Of a stretch of DNA of 64,000 bases, positions 42,140 to 50,992 are shown piece after piece (within the stretch, counting starts at the first letter, position 1; each line of letters begins with the position of its first letter). Position numbers and translations under genes: made by a program. The stretch is from NCBI GenBank assembly GCA_052146815.1, contig JBKQMG010000105.1, positions 1-64,000 on the forward strand, in the 5' to 3' direction. Source of the DNA: DATJZH01 sp052146815. GTDB lineage: Bacteria; Actinomycetota; Actinomycetes; Streptosporangiales; Streptosporangiaceae. The notes beneath the pieces are model-generated. The model saw only the letters and a program-made list of their open reading frames with translations, had not been told where the DNA came from and did not search any database.

Positions 42140-42658
42140 ATGCCACAGCCAGAGGGCAGGGAACTCGAGCAGGTCAGGGCCCGCCGGGAAGAACTGCGGC
42201 GCCGCTACCTGCGGCCCGCGGCGGATCGGCCGCAGACCACGGTCCAGGGCGTTCACCACCTCGCGCTGATCTGCAAGGACACCGAGGAGACCATCCGCTT
42301 CTATCAGGGGTTCCTCGGCTTCCCGCTGGTGGAACTGGTCGAGAACCGCGACTACGCCGGCTCGAATCACTTCTTCTTTGACATCGGCAACCGCAACCTG
42401 CTCGGGTTCTTCGACTTTCCCGGCCACGACCATCCGCCGTTCAGCGAGACCATCGGCGCCGTGCAGCACCTGGCGATCTCGATCTCAGCCGAGCAGTTCG
42501 AGGCGGCGAAGAAGAAGCTGGACCAGGCGGGAGTGGACTACCTGGGGCCCGACCGCGGTGTGCTCGACAGCTTGTACTTCCGCGACCCCAACGGGGTCGG
42601 CCTTGAGCTTTACCGCGAGGAACTCGGCGTCTTCAACGGCGAGCCGCTGCTCGGCTGA
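42140..42658 (+). CDS. VOC-family protein, dioxygenase/lyase-like
   Basis: 172 residues. After a charged 35-residue helix the fold opens GVHHLALICKDTEETIRFYQ, continues NHFFFDIGNRNLLGFFDFPG, then GAVQHLAISISAEQFEAAK, and closes LYFRDPNGVGLELYREE. The His (VHHLA), His (VQHLA) and Glu (LELY) positions match the metal site of extradiol-dioxygenase-like VOC proteins. The substrate is not known. GAGGAGACAG precedes ATG 42140. It converges on the DUF3052 gene. Confidence 0.77.
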   Translation: MPQPEGRELEQVRARREELRRRYLRPAADRPQTTVQGVHHLALICKDTEETIRFYQGFLGFPLVELVENRDYAGSNHFFFDIGNRNLLGFFDFPGHDHPPFSETIGAVQHLAISISAEQFEAAKKKLDQAGVDYLGPDRGVLDSLYFRDPNGVGLELYREELGVFNGEPLLG

Positions 42659-42689
42659 GCCGCTGCCCGGCGCGCTGCGACCGGGCCGG

Positions 42690-43112
42690 CTAGCGGTGCG
42701 CGCGCCGGATCACCAGGCGCAGGCCCGACCAGACCTCGTCGATGGCGCATACCTTGTTGTCCACCAGGCCGGTCGGCAGCGCGACGTCCCGGATGACCTG
42801 GTCCGACATGTCGGTCGGCACCTTAGACACGCGCTTAGGCCAGGCGATCCACAGGCCGCAGGCGGGTGCCATCCGGGCCCGGAGCCGGTCCAGGTCGTCC
42901 GTCAGGTCGGATCGCCAGCCCTCGAAGGCCAGGATCACGTCGTAGAGCGCGTCGTCCGCCAGCTCAGTGTGCACGGCCGCCTCGCCCTGCAGCTGGGCGA
43001 TCAGCCGGTCGACGAAACCGTCGGGTGCGCCGATCACCGCGATTTCGTCGTCTTCGCCGATGCCGAGCTTGCGCGGCAGCGGTGTTCCCGAATAACCGGC
43101 TGGCTGGCTCAT
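42690..43112 (-). CDS. DUF3052-family actinobacterial protein
   Basis: 140 residues. The sequence PLPRKLGIGEDDEIAVIGAPDGF and ILAFEGWRSDLTDDLDRLRARMAPACGLWIAWPKRVSKVPTD (motif WIAWPKR) identify this family, found widely in actinobacteria and of unknown function. It resembles a small alpha/beta domain. ATG 43112 was chosen because the family starts here; the open frame upstream is antisense-like sequence. A 15-bp tandem repeat lies immediately upstream. Confidence 0.8.
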   Translation of the reverse strand: MSQPAGYSGTPLPRKLGIGEDDEIAVIGAPDGFVDRLIAQLQGEAAVHTELADDALYDVILAFEGWRSDLTDDLDRLRARMAPACGLWIAWPKRVSKVPTDMSDQVIRDVALPTGLVDNKVCAIDEVWSGLRLVIRRAHR

Positions 43113-43157
43113 CACTGGCGCTCCCGTCACTGGCGGTCCCGTCGCTGGCGGGTCCCG
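43113..43157. repeat. Three-copy 15-bp tandem repeat
   Basis: CACTGGCGCTCCCGT, CACTGGCGGTCCCGT and CGCTGGCGGGTCCCG follow one another at 43,113-43,157, directly ahead of the DUF3052 start and behind the XdhC stop. It may affect DUF3052 translation because it sits in the ribosome-site region. Confidence 0.7.
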
Positions 43158-43161
43158 GTTC

Positions 43162-43683
43162 TCAGAACGCGAAGCCGCCGGGCCTGCCGTTGCGGTCGGC
43201 GATGAGCCCGGCCAGGGCCGAGATCGCGATCTCGGGCGGGGTCCGGGAGCCGATGTTGATGCCGATGGGGCGGTGCACCCGGGCGATCTGCGCGGCCGGG
43301 ACGCCAAGCTCGGCCAGGGCTGCCACATGCGGCGCCTCGTGCCGGGGGTTGCCCATGATGCCCACCCAGCGCGCTGAGCCGGCCAGCGCGTCGCGCAGCA
43401 TGACGCCGAGCTCGGCCCGGTGGTGGTCGGTCACTACCACATCGGCTGCCTCGCAGCAGCCGTCCACCACGTCGGTCACGACCGCGGTGCCGGCGCTGGC
43501 GTCCTTGGCGCGCTCGGGGTCGGGCTCGGCCAGCACCGTCCGGTACCCGGCGTCGCTGGCATAGCGCAGCAGGAACTCGGCGACGGGCGTGGCGAAGACG
43601 GCCACGAGGACCTTGCCGGTCACGGGCGCCGCAGCCGTCCCGTGCGCGACGTCGCAGGCGGGGTCAGCGGGAGTTTCGCTCAT
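43162..43683 (-). CDS. XdhC/CoxI-family molybdoenzyme maturation protein, Rossmann domain only
   Basis: 173 residues, beginning at ATG 43683. The sequence matches the C-terminal XdhC Rossmann domain: GKVLVAVFATPVAEFLLRYASDAGYRTVLAEPDPERA (short motif AEPDP), VVVTDHHRAELG, WVGIMGNPRHE, and IGINIGSRTPPEIAISALAGLIA at the end. The N-terminal XdhC_CoxI domain of longer homologues is absent. XdhC binds molybdenum cofactor and supports sulfuration for xanthine dehydrogenase or CO dehydrogenase, neither of which is in the window. A molybdate-binding Mop gene diverges 200 bases away. Confidence 0.8.
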   Translation of the reverse strand: MSETPADPACDVAHGTAAAPVTGKVLVAVFATPVAEFLLRYASDAGYRTVLAEPDPERAKDASAGTAVVTDVVDGCCEAADVVVTDHHRAELGVMLRDALAGSARWVGIMGNPRHEAPHVAALAELGVPAAQIARVHRPIGINIGSRTPPEIAISALAGLIADRNGRPGGFAF

Positions 43684-43885
43684 GGTGCGAGCTTGCCACG
43701 GCCCCGCCGCGGGCGCGACTACCGTGCGCCGGCCGCGGCCGTGATCCTTGCGCCGCCTCCCGTACCAGCGCGCCGCCCTGATCAGGCGAGTCGGTCCTGG
43801 CTCAGGTGGCAGCGGGCGCCACAATAGGAGCGCCCCGGGGTCAGACCGGCGGCGAACTGCCCTTTCACCGGCAAACGGAGGCAAC

Positions 43886-44095
43886 ATGCGGCTCAGCGCC
43901 CGCAACAAGATCAGCGCCCGGGTCACCGGCATCACCCACGGCGAGGCCACGGCCAACGTGGAGATGGACGCGGGCGGGATGCGCCTGGTCGCCTCGATCA
44001 CCGTGGAGGCCGCGCGCGAGCTGGGCCTCACCGAGGGCTCGGACGTCATCGCGGTCGTCAAGGCCTCCGACGTCATGGTGGCGGTGCCCGACTGA
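43886..44095 (+). CDS. Molbindin-like (Mop/TOBE) molybdate-binding protein
   Basis: 69 residues, one TOBE/Mop domain: MRLSARNKISARVTGITHGEATANVEMD, then ASITVEAARELGLTEGSDVIAVVKASDVMVAV. Such proteins form hexamers that hold molybdate or tungstate. ACGGAGGC lies before ATG 43886. Its neighbour XdhC suggests a shared role in molybdenum-enzyme supply. It is a complete small gene, not a fragment of ModC or ModE. Confidence 0.85.
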   Translation: MRLSARNKISARVTGITHGEATANVEMDAGGMRLVASITVEAARELGLTEGSDVIAVVKASDVMVAVPD

Positions 44096-44145
44096 GGCCA
44101 GCAGTGGACTGACGCCCGCGCCGGCCCAAGCGGCCCGGCTGCCCG

Positions 44146-45831
44146 TCAGGTATCGAGCAGCTGGCTGACCGCCTCGCGCAGCGGCTGCATCTTCTCGCCT
44201 GCGCGCCTGCGCGCCTCGTCGAGCAGACCCCCGACCGCGGGCTCGACGACCTCCAGGTAGGCCTTGATCTTCGGCTCGGTGCCGCTCGGCCGGATCACCA
44301 CCCGCGACCCGGCCAGCCGGTAGCTGAGCACGTCGGCCGAGGGCAGGTCCCTCGTGCCGCCGGTGAAGTCGGTGATGCTGATGACCGGCAGCCGGGCGAC
44401 ATCATCGGGCGCGTGGGCCCGCAGCCGCGCCATCACGTCGACAGGGTTGCTGGTCGCCACGGTGACCTGCGCCGTCAGATGGACGCCGTGTGCCATCTCC
44501 AGCGCATCGTAGGCCTCCAGCAGGGACTCGCCCCGCGACCGGGCCCGCGCGGCGAGGCCCAGCACCGCGAGGGCAGCGCCGATCCCGTCTTTATCCCGGA
44601 CCGTATCGCCGACTGCGTACCCGAGTGCCTCTTCATACCCGAAGGCAAAACGGGTTCCCGGCCGTGACTCGCCGGCCCGGACGATCCACTTGAACCCGGT
44701 GAGGGTCTGGGCGTACTGCGCGCCGGCCGCCGCCGCGATGCGCGACAGCAGTGTCGAGGACACGATCGTGGACACCACCAGCAGGCTCGCCGGGTCGGTG
44801 CCGGCCGGGACCTGCTGGAGCAGGTAGGCGCCGAGCAGCGCGCCGACCTGGTCGCCGGTGAGCGTCCGCCAGCCGCCGGCGGGGTCGGGCACGGCTACGG
44901 CCAGCCGGTCGCCGTCGGGGTCGTTGGCGAGGACCAGATCGGCGCCGGAGCGGCGGCCGAGGGCCAGCGCCAGGTCCAGCGCACCGGGCTCCTCGGGGTT
45001 CGGGAACGCGACGGTCGGGAAATCAGGGTCGGGCTCGGCCTGCGCCGTGACGACGTCGGGCGCCGTGAAGCCCGCCTGCTCGAACGCGCGCAGGGCCAGG
45101 CTGCCCGCCACGCCGTGCAGCGGGGTGTAGACGGCGCGCAGCCAGGCCGCGCCGGGCGGCGCCGGCGAGACCGCGCAGATCTCGTCGAGGTAAGCCGCGG
45201 CCACCTCGTCGCCGTGGCGGCGGATCAGCGGGCCCGCTGGCGGGGCGAGCGGAACCTGCGCCAGCGGGCCAAGGCCGCGGATCGCCGCCTCGATCTCGGC
45301 GTCGGCGGGCGGCACGATCTGCGCGCCGTCGCTGAGATACAGCTTGTAGCCGTTGTCGGCCGGCGGGTTATGGCTGGCCGTGATCATGATGCCGGCCGCG
45401 GCCCCCAGGAAGCGGACCGCGAAGGCCAGCAGCTGCGTCGGCTGGCGGGGCGGCAGCAGGTGCACGGCGATCCCGGCCCCGGCCAGCACGCTGGCGGCCT
45501 CGTCAGCGAACTCGCCGGAGCGGTGCCGGGCGTCGCAGCCGATCACGACGCCCGCCTGCGCGGCGGTACCGTGGCTGCGCTCCAGCAGCCAGCCCGCCAG
45601 CGCGGCGGTGGTCGCGCGGACGACGGCCCGGTTCATCCGGTTCGGGCCGGCCGCGACCGCGCCGCGCAGCCCCGCGGTGCCGAATTCCAGCCGTCCGCGG
45701 AACCGGTCAGCAAGCTCCGCGGCCGCCTCGGGGCCCTGATCCAGCAGGGCCCCGAGCTCGGCGGCGTCCCGCTGGTCGGGGTCCGCCGCGATCCACGCCG
45801 TGACCTGCGCCCGCAGCGCGTCGTCGAGCAC
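44146..45831 (-). CDS. Phosphohexomutase-superfamily enzyme, probable phosphopentomutase role
   Basis: 561 residues with the four alpha-D-phosphohexomutase domains: FGTAGLRG (residue ~50), the phosphoserine loop TASHNPPADNGYK (Ser153), metal loop DPDGD (304-308), sugar loop GYEEALGY, and phosphate loop RPSGTEPKIK. Family members isomerise hexose or pentose phosphates. Here it follows purine nucleoside phosphorylase with only one base between the PNP stop and its GTG start, and no deoB is present. Conversion of ribose-1-phosphate to ribose-5-phosphate is therefore the likely job, as for the PGM2/YhxB-like branch; this is inference. Confidence 0.87.
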   Translation of the reverse strand: MLDDALRAQVTAWIAADPDQRDAAELGALLDQGPEAAAELADRFRGRLEFGTAGLRGAVAAGPNRMNRAVVRATTAALAGWLLERSHGTAAQAGVVIGCDARHRSGEFADEAASVLAGAGIAVHLLPPRQPTQLLAFAVRFLGAAAGIMITASHNPPADNGYKLYLSDGAQIVPPADAEIEAAIRGLGPLAQVPLAPPAGPLIRRHGDEVAAAYLDEICAVSPAPPGAAWLRAVYTPLHGVAGSLALRAFEQAGFTAPDVVTAQAEPDPDFPTVAFPNPEEPGALDLALALGRRSGADLVLANDPDGDRLAVAVPDPAGGWRTLTGDQVGALLGAYLLQQVPAGTDPASLLVVSTIVSSTLLSRIAAAAGAQYAQTLTGFKWIVRAGESRPGTRFAFGYEEALGYAVGDTVRDKDGIGAALAVLGLAARARSRGESLLEAYDALEMAHGVHLTAQVTVATSNPVDVMARLRAHAPDDVARLPVISITDFTGGTRDLPSADVLSYRLAGSRVVIRPSGTEPKIKAYLEVVEPAVGGLLDEARRRAGEKMQPLREAVSQLLDT

Positions 45832-45832
45832 G

Positions 45833-46654
45833 TCAGCCGATTCCCGGCAGAACGCGGGCTAGCAGCGTCCCCACCCGCGCGGCGGAGCGCTGCCCGGCGG
45901 CCAGGACCTCGGTGTGGTCGAGCCCGTGCGGTGACAGCCCGGCGGCCGGGTTGGTGACCAGGGAGATGCCGAGCACCTCCGCGCCCAGATGGCGGGCGGC
46001 GATCGCCTCCAGCGCGGTGGACATGCCGACCATGTCGGCGCCGGCCGCGGCGAGCATCCGGATCTCCGCCGGGGTCTCGTAGTGCGGGCCGGTCAGCGCG
46101 GCGTAGACCCCCTCGGGGAGGCCCGGATCGGCGGCGCGGGCCAGCGCCCGCAGCCGGGCGGCGTAAAGGTCGGACAGGTCAGCAAAGCGGGACGCGTACC
46201 CGGCCGGGGGCGGCGGCCCGGCCAGCGGCGAGCAGCCGGTCAGGTTGAGATGGTCGCTGATCAGCACCGGCTGCCCGACGCCGATGTCGGGCCGGATGCC
46301 GCCCGAGGCGTTGGTCAGCACGACCACCCGGCAGCCCGCGGCGACCGCGGTCCGGACGCCGTGCACCACCGAGGCGACCGGATGCCCTTCGTACAGATGC
46401 GCGCGGCCGAGGAAGACCAGGACCCGGACGGGCCCGACGGCCAGCGAGCGAACTGCCGGAGTATGCCCGGCGACGGTGGGCTCAGGGAAGCCGCCCAGCT
46501 CAGCCAGCGGGATCTCGGCGTCTGGCGTGCCGAGCGCGTCGGCGGCGGGCGCCCAGCCGGAGCCGAGGACGACGGCGGCGTCGTGGGTGCGCTCGCCGGT
46601 CAGCTGGGCGAGAGCCGCCGCGCTGGCGGCCGCGGCCGCATAAGGATCTGTCAT
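45833..46654 (-). CDS. Purine nucleoside phosphorylase, trimeric type
   Basis: 273 residues. Landmarks are VVLGSGWAP (phosphate loop), GHTPAVRSL, YEGHP, TNASGGI, LTGPHYETPAEIRM (base-site Glu), VGMSTALEAIAARH and SLVTNPAAGL (Asn at the purine ring). It splits inosine or guanosine with phosphate into base and ribose-1-phosphate. ATG 46654 overlaps the stop of the nucleoside permease (ATGA), so uptake and breakdown are coupled. A suitable downstream mutase is the next gene. Confidence 0.92.
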   Translation of the reverse strand: MTDPYAAAAASAAALAQLTGERTHDAAVVLGSGWAPAADALGTPDAEIPLAELGGFPEPTVAGHTPAVRSLAVGPVRVLVFLGRAHLYEGHPVASVVHGVRTAVAAGCRVVVLTNASGGIRPDIGVGQPVLISDHLNLTGCSPLAGPPPPAGYASRFADLSDLYAARLRALARAADPGLPEGVYAALTGPHYETPAEIRMLAAAGADMVGMSTALEAIAARHLGAEVLGISLVTNPAAGLSPHGLDHTEVLAAGQRSAARVGTLLARVLPGIG

Positions 46655-47922
46655 GCCTGCACGTAGGGCTTTCCGTCGGCGGCCGGGGCCCGGACCCGGC
46701 CGACCAGGCCGGCCACCGCGATGATCGTCGCGATGTAGGGGGCCATCAGCAGGATATTGGACGGGATCGGGACGTTGATGGTGCCGAGGACACCCGCCAG
46801 CTCGGAGCTGAAGCCGAACAGCAGCGCCGCGCCCAGCGCGCCGAACGGCGTCCACCGGCCGAAGATCAGCGCCGCCAGGGCGATGTATCCCTGGCCGGAG
46901 GAGATGTCCGGGGTGAAGTTGCCGCTCGATCCGATGGTGAGGTATGCACCGCCGATGCCGGCGATCAGACCGCCGAGGATCACGCTGGAGTACCGCGTGG
47001 CGAGGACCCGGATCCCGACCGTGTCCGCGGCCATCGGGTGCTCGCCGACGGCGCGCACCCGCAGGCCCCACTTCGTGCTGAACAGGCCGACCTGGACGAG
47101 GATCAGCATGACGTAGGTGATGTAGAGGAAGATCGTCGAGTCGAAGAAGACCGGGCCGATGATCGGGATATCGCCCAGCAGCGGGATCTTCAGCGGCAGG
47201 TAGGTGGCCGGGGAGTTCAGCGAGTTCTGGTACGGGACCAGGGCCCGGTCGTAGAGGAAACCGGTCAGCCCGGAGGCGAAGACGTTCAGGACCACGCCGA
47301 GGACGACCTGATCGACCAGGTAGCGGATGGCGAACACGGCCAGCAGGCCGCCGAGCAGGCCGCCGGCCACCGACCCGAGGACCAGGCCGAGCCACAGCGA
47401 GCCGAAGAAGCTGGCCACGACCGCGGCGGTGAACGCGCCGAACAGCAGCTGGCCCTCGATCGCGATGTTGATGACGCCCGACCGCTCGCACAGGCAGCCG
47501 GCCAGCGCGCCGAGGATCAGCGGGATCGAGGCGGCCAGGGTGCCCTGCAGCAGGTTGATGATGTTGAACGGCACCGGCTGCCCGACGTCAGCCCAGCACA
47601 GCAGCGAGACGATGAAGCCGAACAGGACGACCCCGATGCTCACGCGCCGCGCGACGGTGCCGAAGACCACCAGCGCGCGGGAAACCCCGAGCGCGATCGA
47701 TGCCGCGCCGAAGAAATACGCGGTGGCCGTGGCGGGCACGCTCAGGTTGGGCACCGTGACCTTGGCGAAATCCTGCGAGAACGCGAAGACGGCGTCGCCG
47801 TGCTTGGCGAGGCGGCCGAAGGCGAGGATGTCGATCAGGCCGAAGATGATGAAGGCGGCCGGGGCGACGGCCCGGCGGCTGACCGTGAACCGGGCGCTGG
47901 CCTGCGCGGCGAGAGCTGTCAC
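46651..47922 (-). CDS. Nucleoside ABC transporter permease 2 (BmpC/NupQ-like)
   Basis: 423 residues from GTG 47922, which overlaps the stop of permease 1 (GTGA). Ten or so membrane helices carry the family signature CERSGVINIAIEGQLLFGAFTAAV and GLRVRAVGEHPMAADTVGI (short motif VRAVGEHP). It forms a heterodimeric channel with permease 1, taking nucleosides from the BMP lipoprotein. PNP follows. Confidence 0.87.
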   Translation of the reverse strand: MTALAAQASARFTVSRRAVAPAAFIIFGLIDILAFGRLAKHGDAVFAFSQDFAKVTVPNLSVPATATAYFFGAASIALGVSRALVVFGTVARRVSIGVVLFGFIVSLLCWADVGQPVPFNIINLLQGTLAASIPLILGALAGCLCERSGVINIAIEGQLLFGAFTAAVVASFFGSLWLGLVLGSVAGGLLGGLLAVFAIRYLVDQVVLGVVLNVFASGLTGFLYDRALVPYQNSLNSPATYLPLKIPLLGDIPIIGPVFFDSTIFLYITYVMLILVQVGLFSTKWGLRVRAVGEHPMAADTVGIRVLATRYSSVILGGLIAGIGGAYLTIGSSGNFTPDISSGQGYIALAALIFGRWTPFGALGAALLFGFSSELAGVLGTINVPIPSNILLMAPYIATIIAVAGLVGRVRAPAADGKPYVQA

Positions 47923-49364
47923 CCGTTCCACCCCTTGGCGAGAGTCTGGCCGGCCCCGCGGGCGGTCGCCCGGTGCAGCCGGAACATGCCCCGGATCAGC
48001 GGCGGAGCCGCGACGAACAGCACCACCAGCGACTGGATGACCGTCGTGATGGTCAGCGGTGTCGACGTGCTCGCCTGCATCGCGATTCCGCCGGCGTGCA
48101 GCGCCCCGAACAGCAGCGCGGCCAGCACCACCCCGAGCGGCCTGGCCCGGCCGAGCAGCGCCACCGTGATCGCGTCGATCCCGTAGGTGCCGTAGCTCTG
48201 GAAGGTCAGGGTGAAGTCCGTGCCCTGGATCACGGCGGAGGACGCCAGCCCGGCGAGGCCCCCGGCGATCAGCATCACCAGGATCCAGTTGCGCGGCACG
48301 CTCATGCCGGCGCTGCGGGCCGCATCGGGGTTGGCGCCGACGCTGCGGAACTCGAAGCCGATCGTGCTGCGGTTCAGCAGCCACCACACGCCGACGGCGC
48401 AGGCGAGCGCGAGCAGGAAGCTCGCGTTGACCCGCAGATTCGAGCCCAGCAGCTGAGGCAGGTGGGCGTCGCCGGCGATGAACGGGCTGACCAGGTCGGT
48501 GCGGCCAGGCCGCTGCATGACCGAGGTGCCGAGGATCCAGGCCAGGAAGTCCGCCATCACGTAGTTGAGCATGATCGTGACGATGACCTCGTGGGCTCCG
48601 GTGGTGGCCTTGAGGAAGCCGACCAGCCAGCCGAGCACCGCCCCGCCGATGAAGGCGCCGAGCACGCAGACGACGACGTGGATGACCGGCGGCAGGCTCA
48701 CCCCGAAGCCGAGCCAGGTGGCCACGATCGCGCCGCCGATGAACTGGCTCTCGGCCCCTATGTTGAACAGCCCCGCCCGGAACGCCAGGGCGACCGACAG
48801 CCCGGCGAAGATCAGCGGTGTCGCGTTGACCAGGGTCTCCGAGAGCGGGTTAAGAACGGCGCTGATGGCCCCGTCGCTGAACGCCACGCCGATTGACTTC
48901 TGCTGGAAGATCGCGGCCACGGTATGCGGGTTGAAGATCGAGCCTTCGAACATGGCCCAGTAGGCGCTGAAGGCGGCGTCCCAGGCCTGGGCGATCGCGT
49001 TGCCGGGGTCGGAGAAGAACCGGCCCCATGCGCTGAGCACGACCGGGTCGGTGAAGGCGATCAGCAGTCCGCCTACCACGATGGCGGCCACGATGGCGAG
49101 GACCGTGACCACCACGGAGTTGCCCTCGACGATGGACTCGATCACCATCCGGCCGAACGGCGGCCGCCGGCTCTCCTCAGCTGCGCCGTCCCCGGGGACG
49201 GCGCCCGCTGCCGCTGCAGCGGGACTCGAGGCGGCGGTGCTCGCGGCGGTCCCGTCGCCGGCCTGCCCGGCTCCGGCTCCTTCCCCGTCCGGCCGGGGAT
49301 CAGCCGGCCCGCCGGTGTCCCCCGCTGCGGGTGACGGCGGCGGGGCCGGCGGCTCGTCGCTCAT
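47919..49364 (-). CDS. Nucleoside ABC transporter permease 1 (BmpB/NupP-like)
   Basis: 481 residues, of which the first ~70 are a low-complexity Pro/Ala/Gly/Asp tail, longer than usual. The membrane part has GLSVALAFRAGLFNIGAESQFIGGA and GFEFRSVGANPDAARSAGM, the counterpart of the signature in permease 2. ATG 49364 overlaps the ATPase stop. It is the larger permease of the nucleoside importer. Confidence 0.87.
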   Translation of the reverse strand: MSDEPPAPPPSPAAGDTGGPADPRPDGEGAGAGQAGDGTAASTAASSPAAAAAGAVPGDGAAEESRRPPFGRMVIESIVEGNSVVVTVLAIVAAIVVGGLLIAFTDPVVLSAWGRFFSDPGNAIAQAWDAAFSAYWAMFEGSIFNPHTVAAIFQQKSIGVAFSDGAISAVLNPLSETLVNATPLIFAGLSVALAFRAGLFNIGAESQFIGGAIVATWLGFGVSLPPVIHVVVCVLGAFIGGAVLGWLVGFLKATTGAHEVIVTIMLNYVMADFLAWILGTSVMQRPGRTDLVSPFIAGDAHLPQLLGSNLRVNASFLLALACAVGVWWLLNRSTIGFEFRSVGANPDAARSAGMSVPRNWILVMLIAGGLAGLASSAVIQGTDFTLTFQSYGTYGIDAITVALLGRARPLGVVLAALLFGALHAGGIAMQASTSTPLTITTVIQSLVVLFVAAPPLIRGMFRLHRATARGAGQTLAKGWNG

Positions 49365-50917
49365 TCTTGCTCCCCGGTGGGCTGCTGCGGGGTGCCGTCC
49401 CCGGCCGGGGCGGCCGTTTCCCGGCTTCCTCCGGCCATGAGGAGCCCCAGTTCGGCCACGGGCACCGTCGGCGGCAGCATGCCGGTGATCCTGCCTTCGT
49501 ACATCACCGCGATACTGTCGGCCAGCGCGTAGATCTCGTCAAGTTCCGCGGAGATGATGATCACTGCCACGCCCTTGTCGCGCTCCTCGACGATCCGCCG
49601 GTGCACGAACTCGATCGACCCGACGTCGAGGCCGCGGGTGGGCTGGCTCGCCAGCAGGACCCGCAGCTCGCGGCCGAACTCGCGGGCCAGGATGACCTTC
49701 TGCTGGTTACCGCCCGACAACGTGCCCGCCGGAGTCTGCACCGAGGTCGTGCGGACGTCGAACTGCTCCACCCGGACCTGCGCGTTCTCAGTGATCTTGG
49801 CGAGGTCCAGTGCGATGCCGCGCGCGTAGGGCGGCTGGTCGAAGACGTCGAGGACCATGTTGTCGGCGACGGAGAAGGCGGCGATCAGCCCGTCCGCCTG
49901 GCGGTCCTCGGGAATGTAGCCGATGCCCGCGCGGATCCGGTGGCGGGGCGTATCGGCGGTGATGTCCCGGCCGGCCAGCCGGACCGATCCGCCGCTGGCG
50001 GGCCGCAGGCCCATGAGCGCCTCGCACAGCTCGCTCTGCCCGTTTCCCTGCACCCCGGCGATGCCGATGATCTCGCCTGCCCGGACTTCGAAGGACACCC
50101 CGTTCACCGCCGCCTGGCCCTGCTCGTCGGCGACTACGAGGTCGCTGGCGGCGAGGATCACCTCGCCCGGCTGGGCCGCCGTCTTGCTGACCCGCAGCGA
50201 GACGGCGCGCCCGACCATCAGCGCGGCCAGATCGGCGTCCGTGGCGGTCGGCAGCCGCTGGCCGACCACCCGCCCGCGGCGGATGACGGTGATGACGTCG
50301 GCGATCGCCTGCACTTCCTTCAGCTTGTGCGAGATGAAGATGATCGACCGGCCGCCTGCCCGGAGCTGGCGCATGATCGTGAACAGCTCCTCCGTCTCGC
50401 TCGGAGTGAGCACGGAGGTCGGCTCGTCCAGGATCAGCACCCCCGCGTCCCGGACCAGGGCCTTGATGATCTCGACCCGCTGCTGCACGCCGACCGACAG
50501 GTCCTCGACCAGGGCGTCCGGGTTCACCCGCAGGCCGTAGCGCTCGGAGAGCTCGCGCACCTCGCGGCGCATGCCGCGGCGGTCCAGCAGGCTCAGTGCC
50601 CTGGTGCGCTCCGCGCCCAGGGTGACGTTCTCGGCCACGGTGAAGACGGGCACCAGCATGAAGTGCTGGTGCACCATGCCGATGCCCGCCCTGATCGCGT
50701 CCTTCGGGGAGTGCAGCCGGGCGGGCGTGCCGTCGATCAGGATCTCGCCCTCGTCGGGCTGGGTCAGCCCGTACAGGACGTTCATCAGCGTGCTTTTCCC
50801 GGCGCCGTTCTCGCCGAGCAGCGCATGAATCTGGCCCGGCTCGACGGTGAGGTCCATCCGGTCGTTGGCCACGAGGGCGCCATAGCGCTTGGTGATGCCC
50901 CGCAGCTCAAGCTGCAC
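49361..50917 (-). CDS. Nucleoside ABC transporter ATPase with two nucleotide-binding domains
   Basis: 518 residues with two tandem ATPase domains, as in NupO/RbsA. The first has Walker A GENGAGKST, signature LSVGVQQRVEI and Walker B VLILDEPTSVL. The second has a degenerate P-loop (GVQGNGQSE), signature LSGGNQQKV and ASQPTRGLD, so ATP turnover probably rests on the first. GTG 50917 has AGGAGGAGCC ahead. It is the first cytoplasmic gene after the lipoprotein and is coupled to permease 1. Confidence 0.9.
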   Translation of the reverse strand: MQLELRGITKRYGALVANDRMDLTVEPGQIHALLGENGAGKSTLMNVLYGLTQPDEGEILIDGTPARLHSPKDAIRAGIGMVHQHFMLVPVFTVAENVTLGAERTRALSLLDRRGMRREVRELSERYGLRVNPDALVEDLSVGVQQRVEIIKALVRDAGVLILDEPTSVLTPSETEELFTIMRQLRAGGRSIIFISHKLKEVQAIADVITVIRRGRVVGQRLPTATDADLAALMVGRAVSLRVSKTAAQPGEVILAASDLVVADEQGQAAVNGVSFEVRAGEIIGIAGVQGNGQSELCEALMGLRPASGGSVRLAGRDITADTPRHRIRAGIGYIPEDRQADGLIAAFSVADNMVLDVFDQPPYARGIALDLAKITENAQVRVEQFDVRTTSVQTPAGTLSGGNQQKVILAREFGRELRVLLASQPTRGLDVGSIEFVHRRIVEERDKGVAVIIISAELDEIYALADSIAVMYEGRITGMLPPTVPVAELGLLMAGGSRETAAPAGDGTPQQPTGEQE

Positions 50918-50992
50918 GGCTCCTCCTGCCTGTTGCAGCTGGCCAGGGCAGCGGCACTGGCGCCGCCGCCCTGGCCAGGGTAGGCCGCTCGC

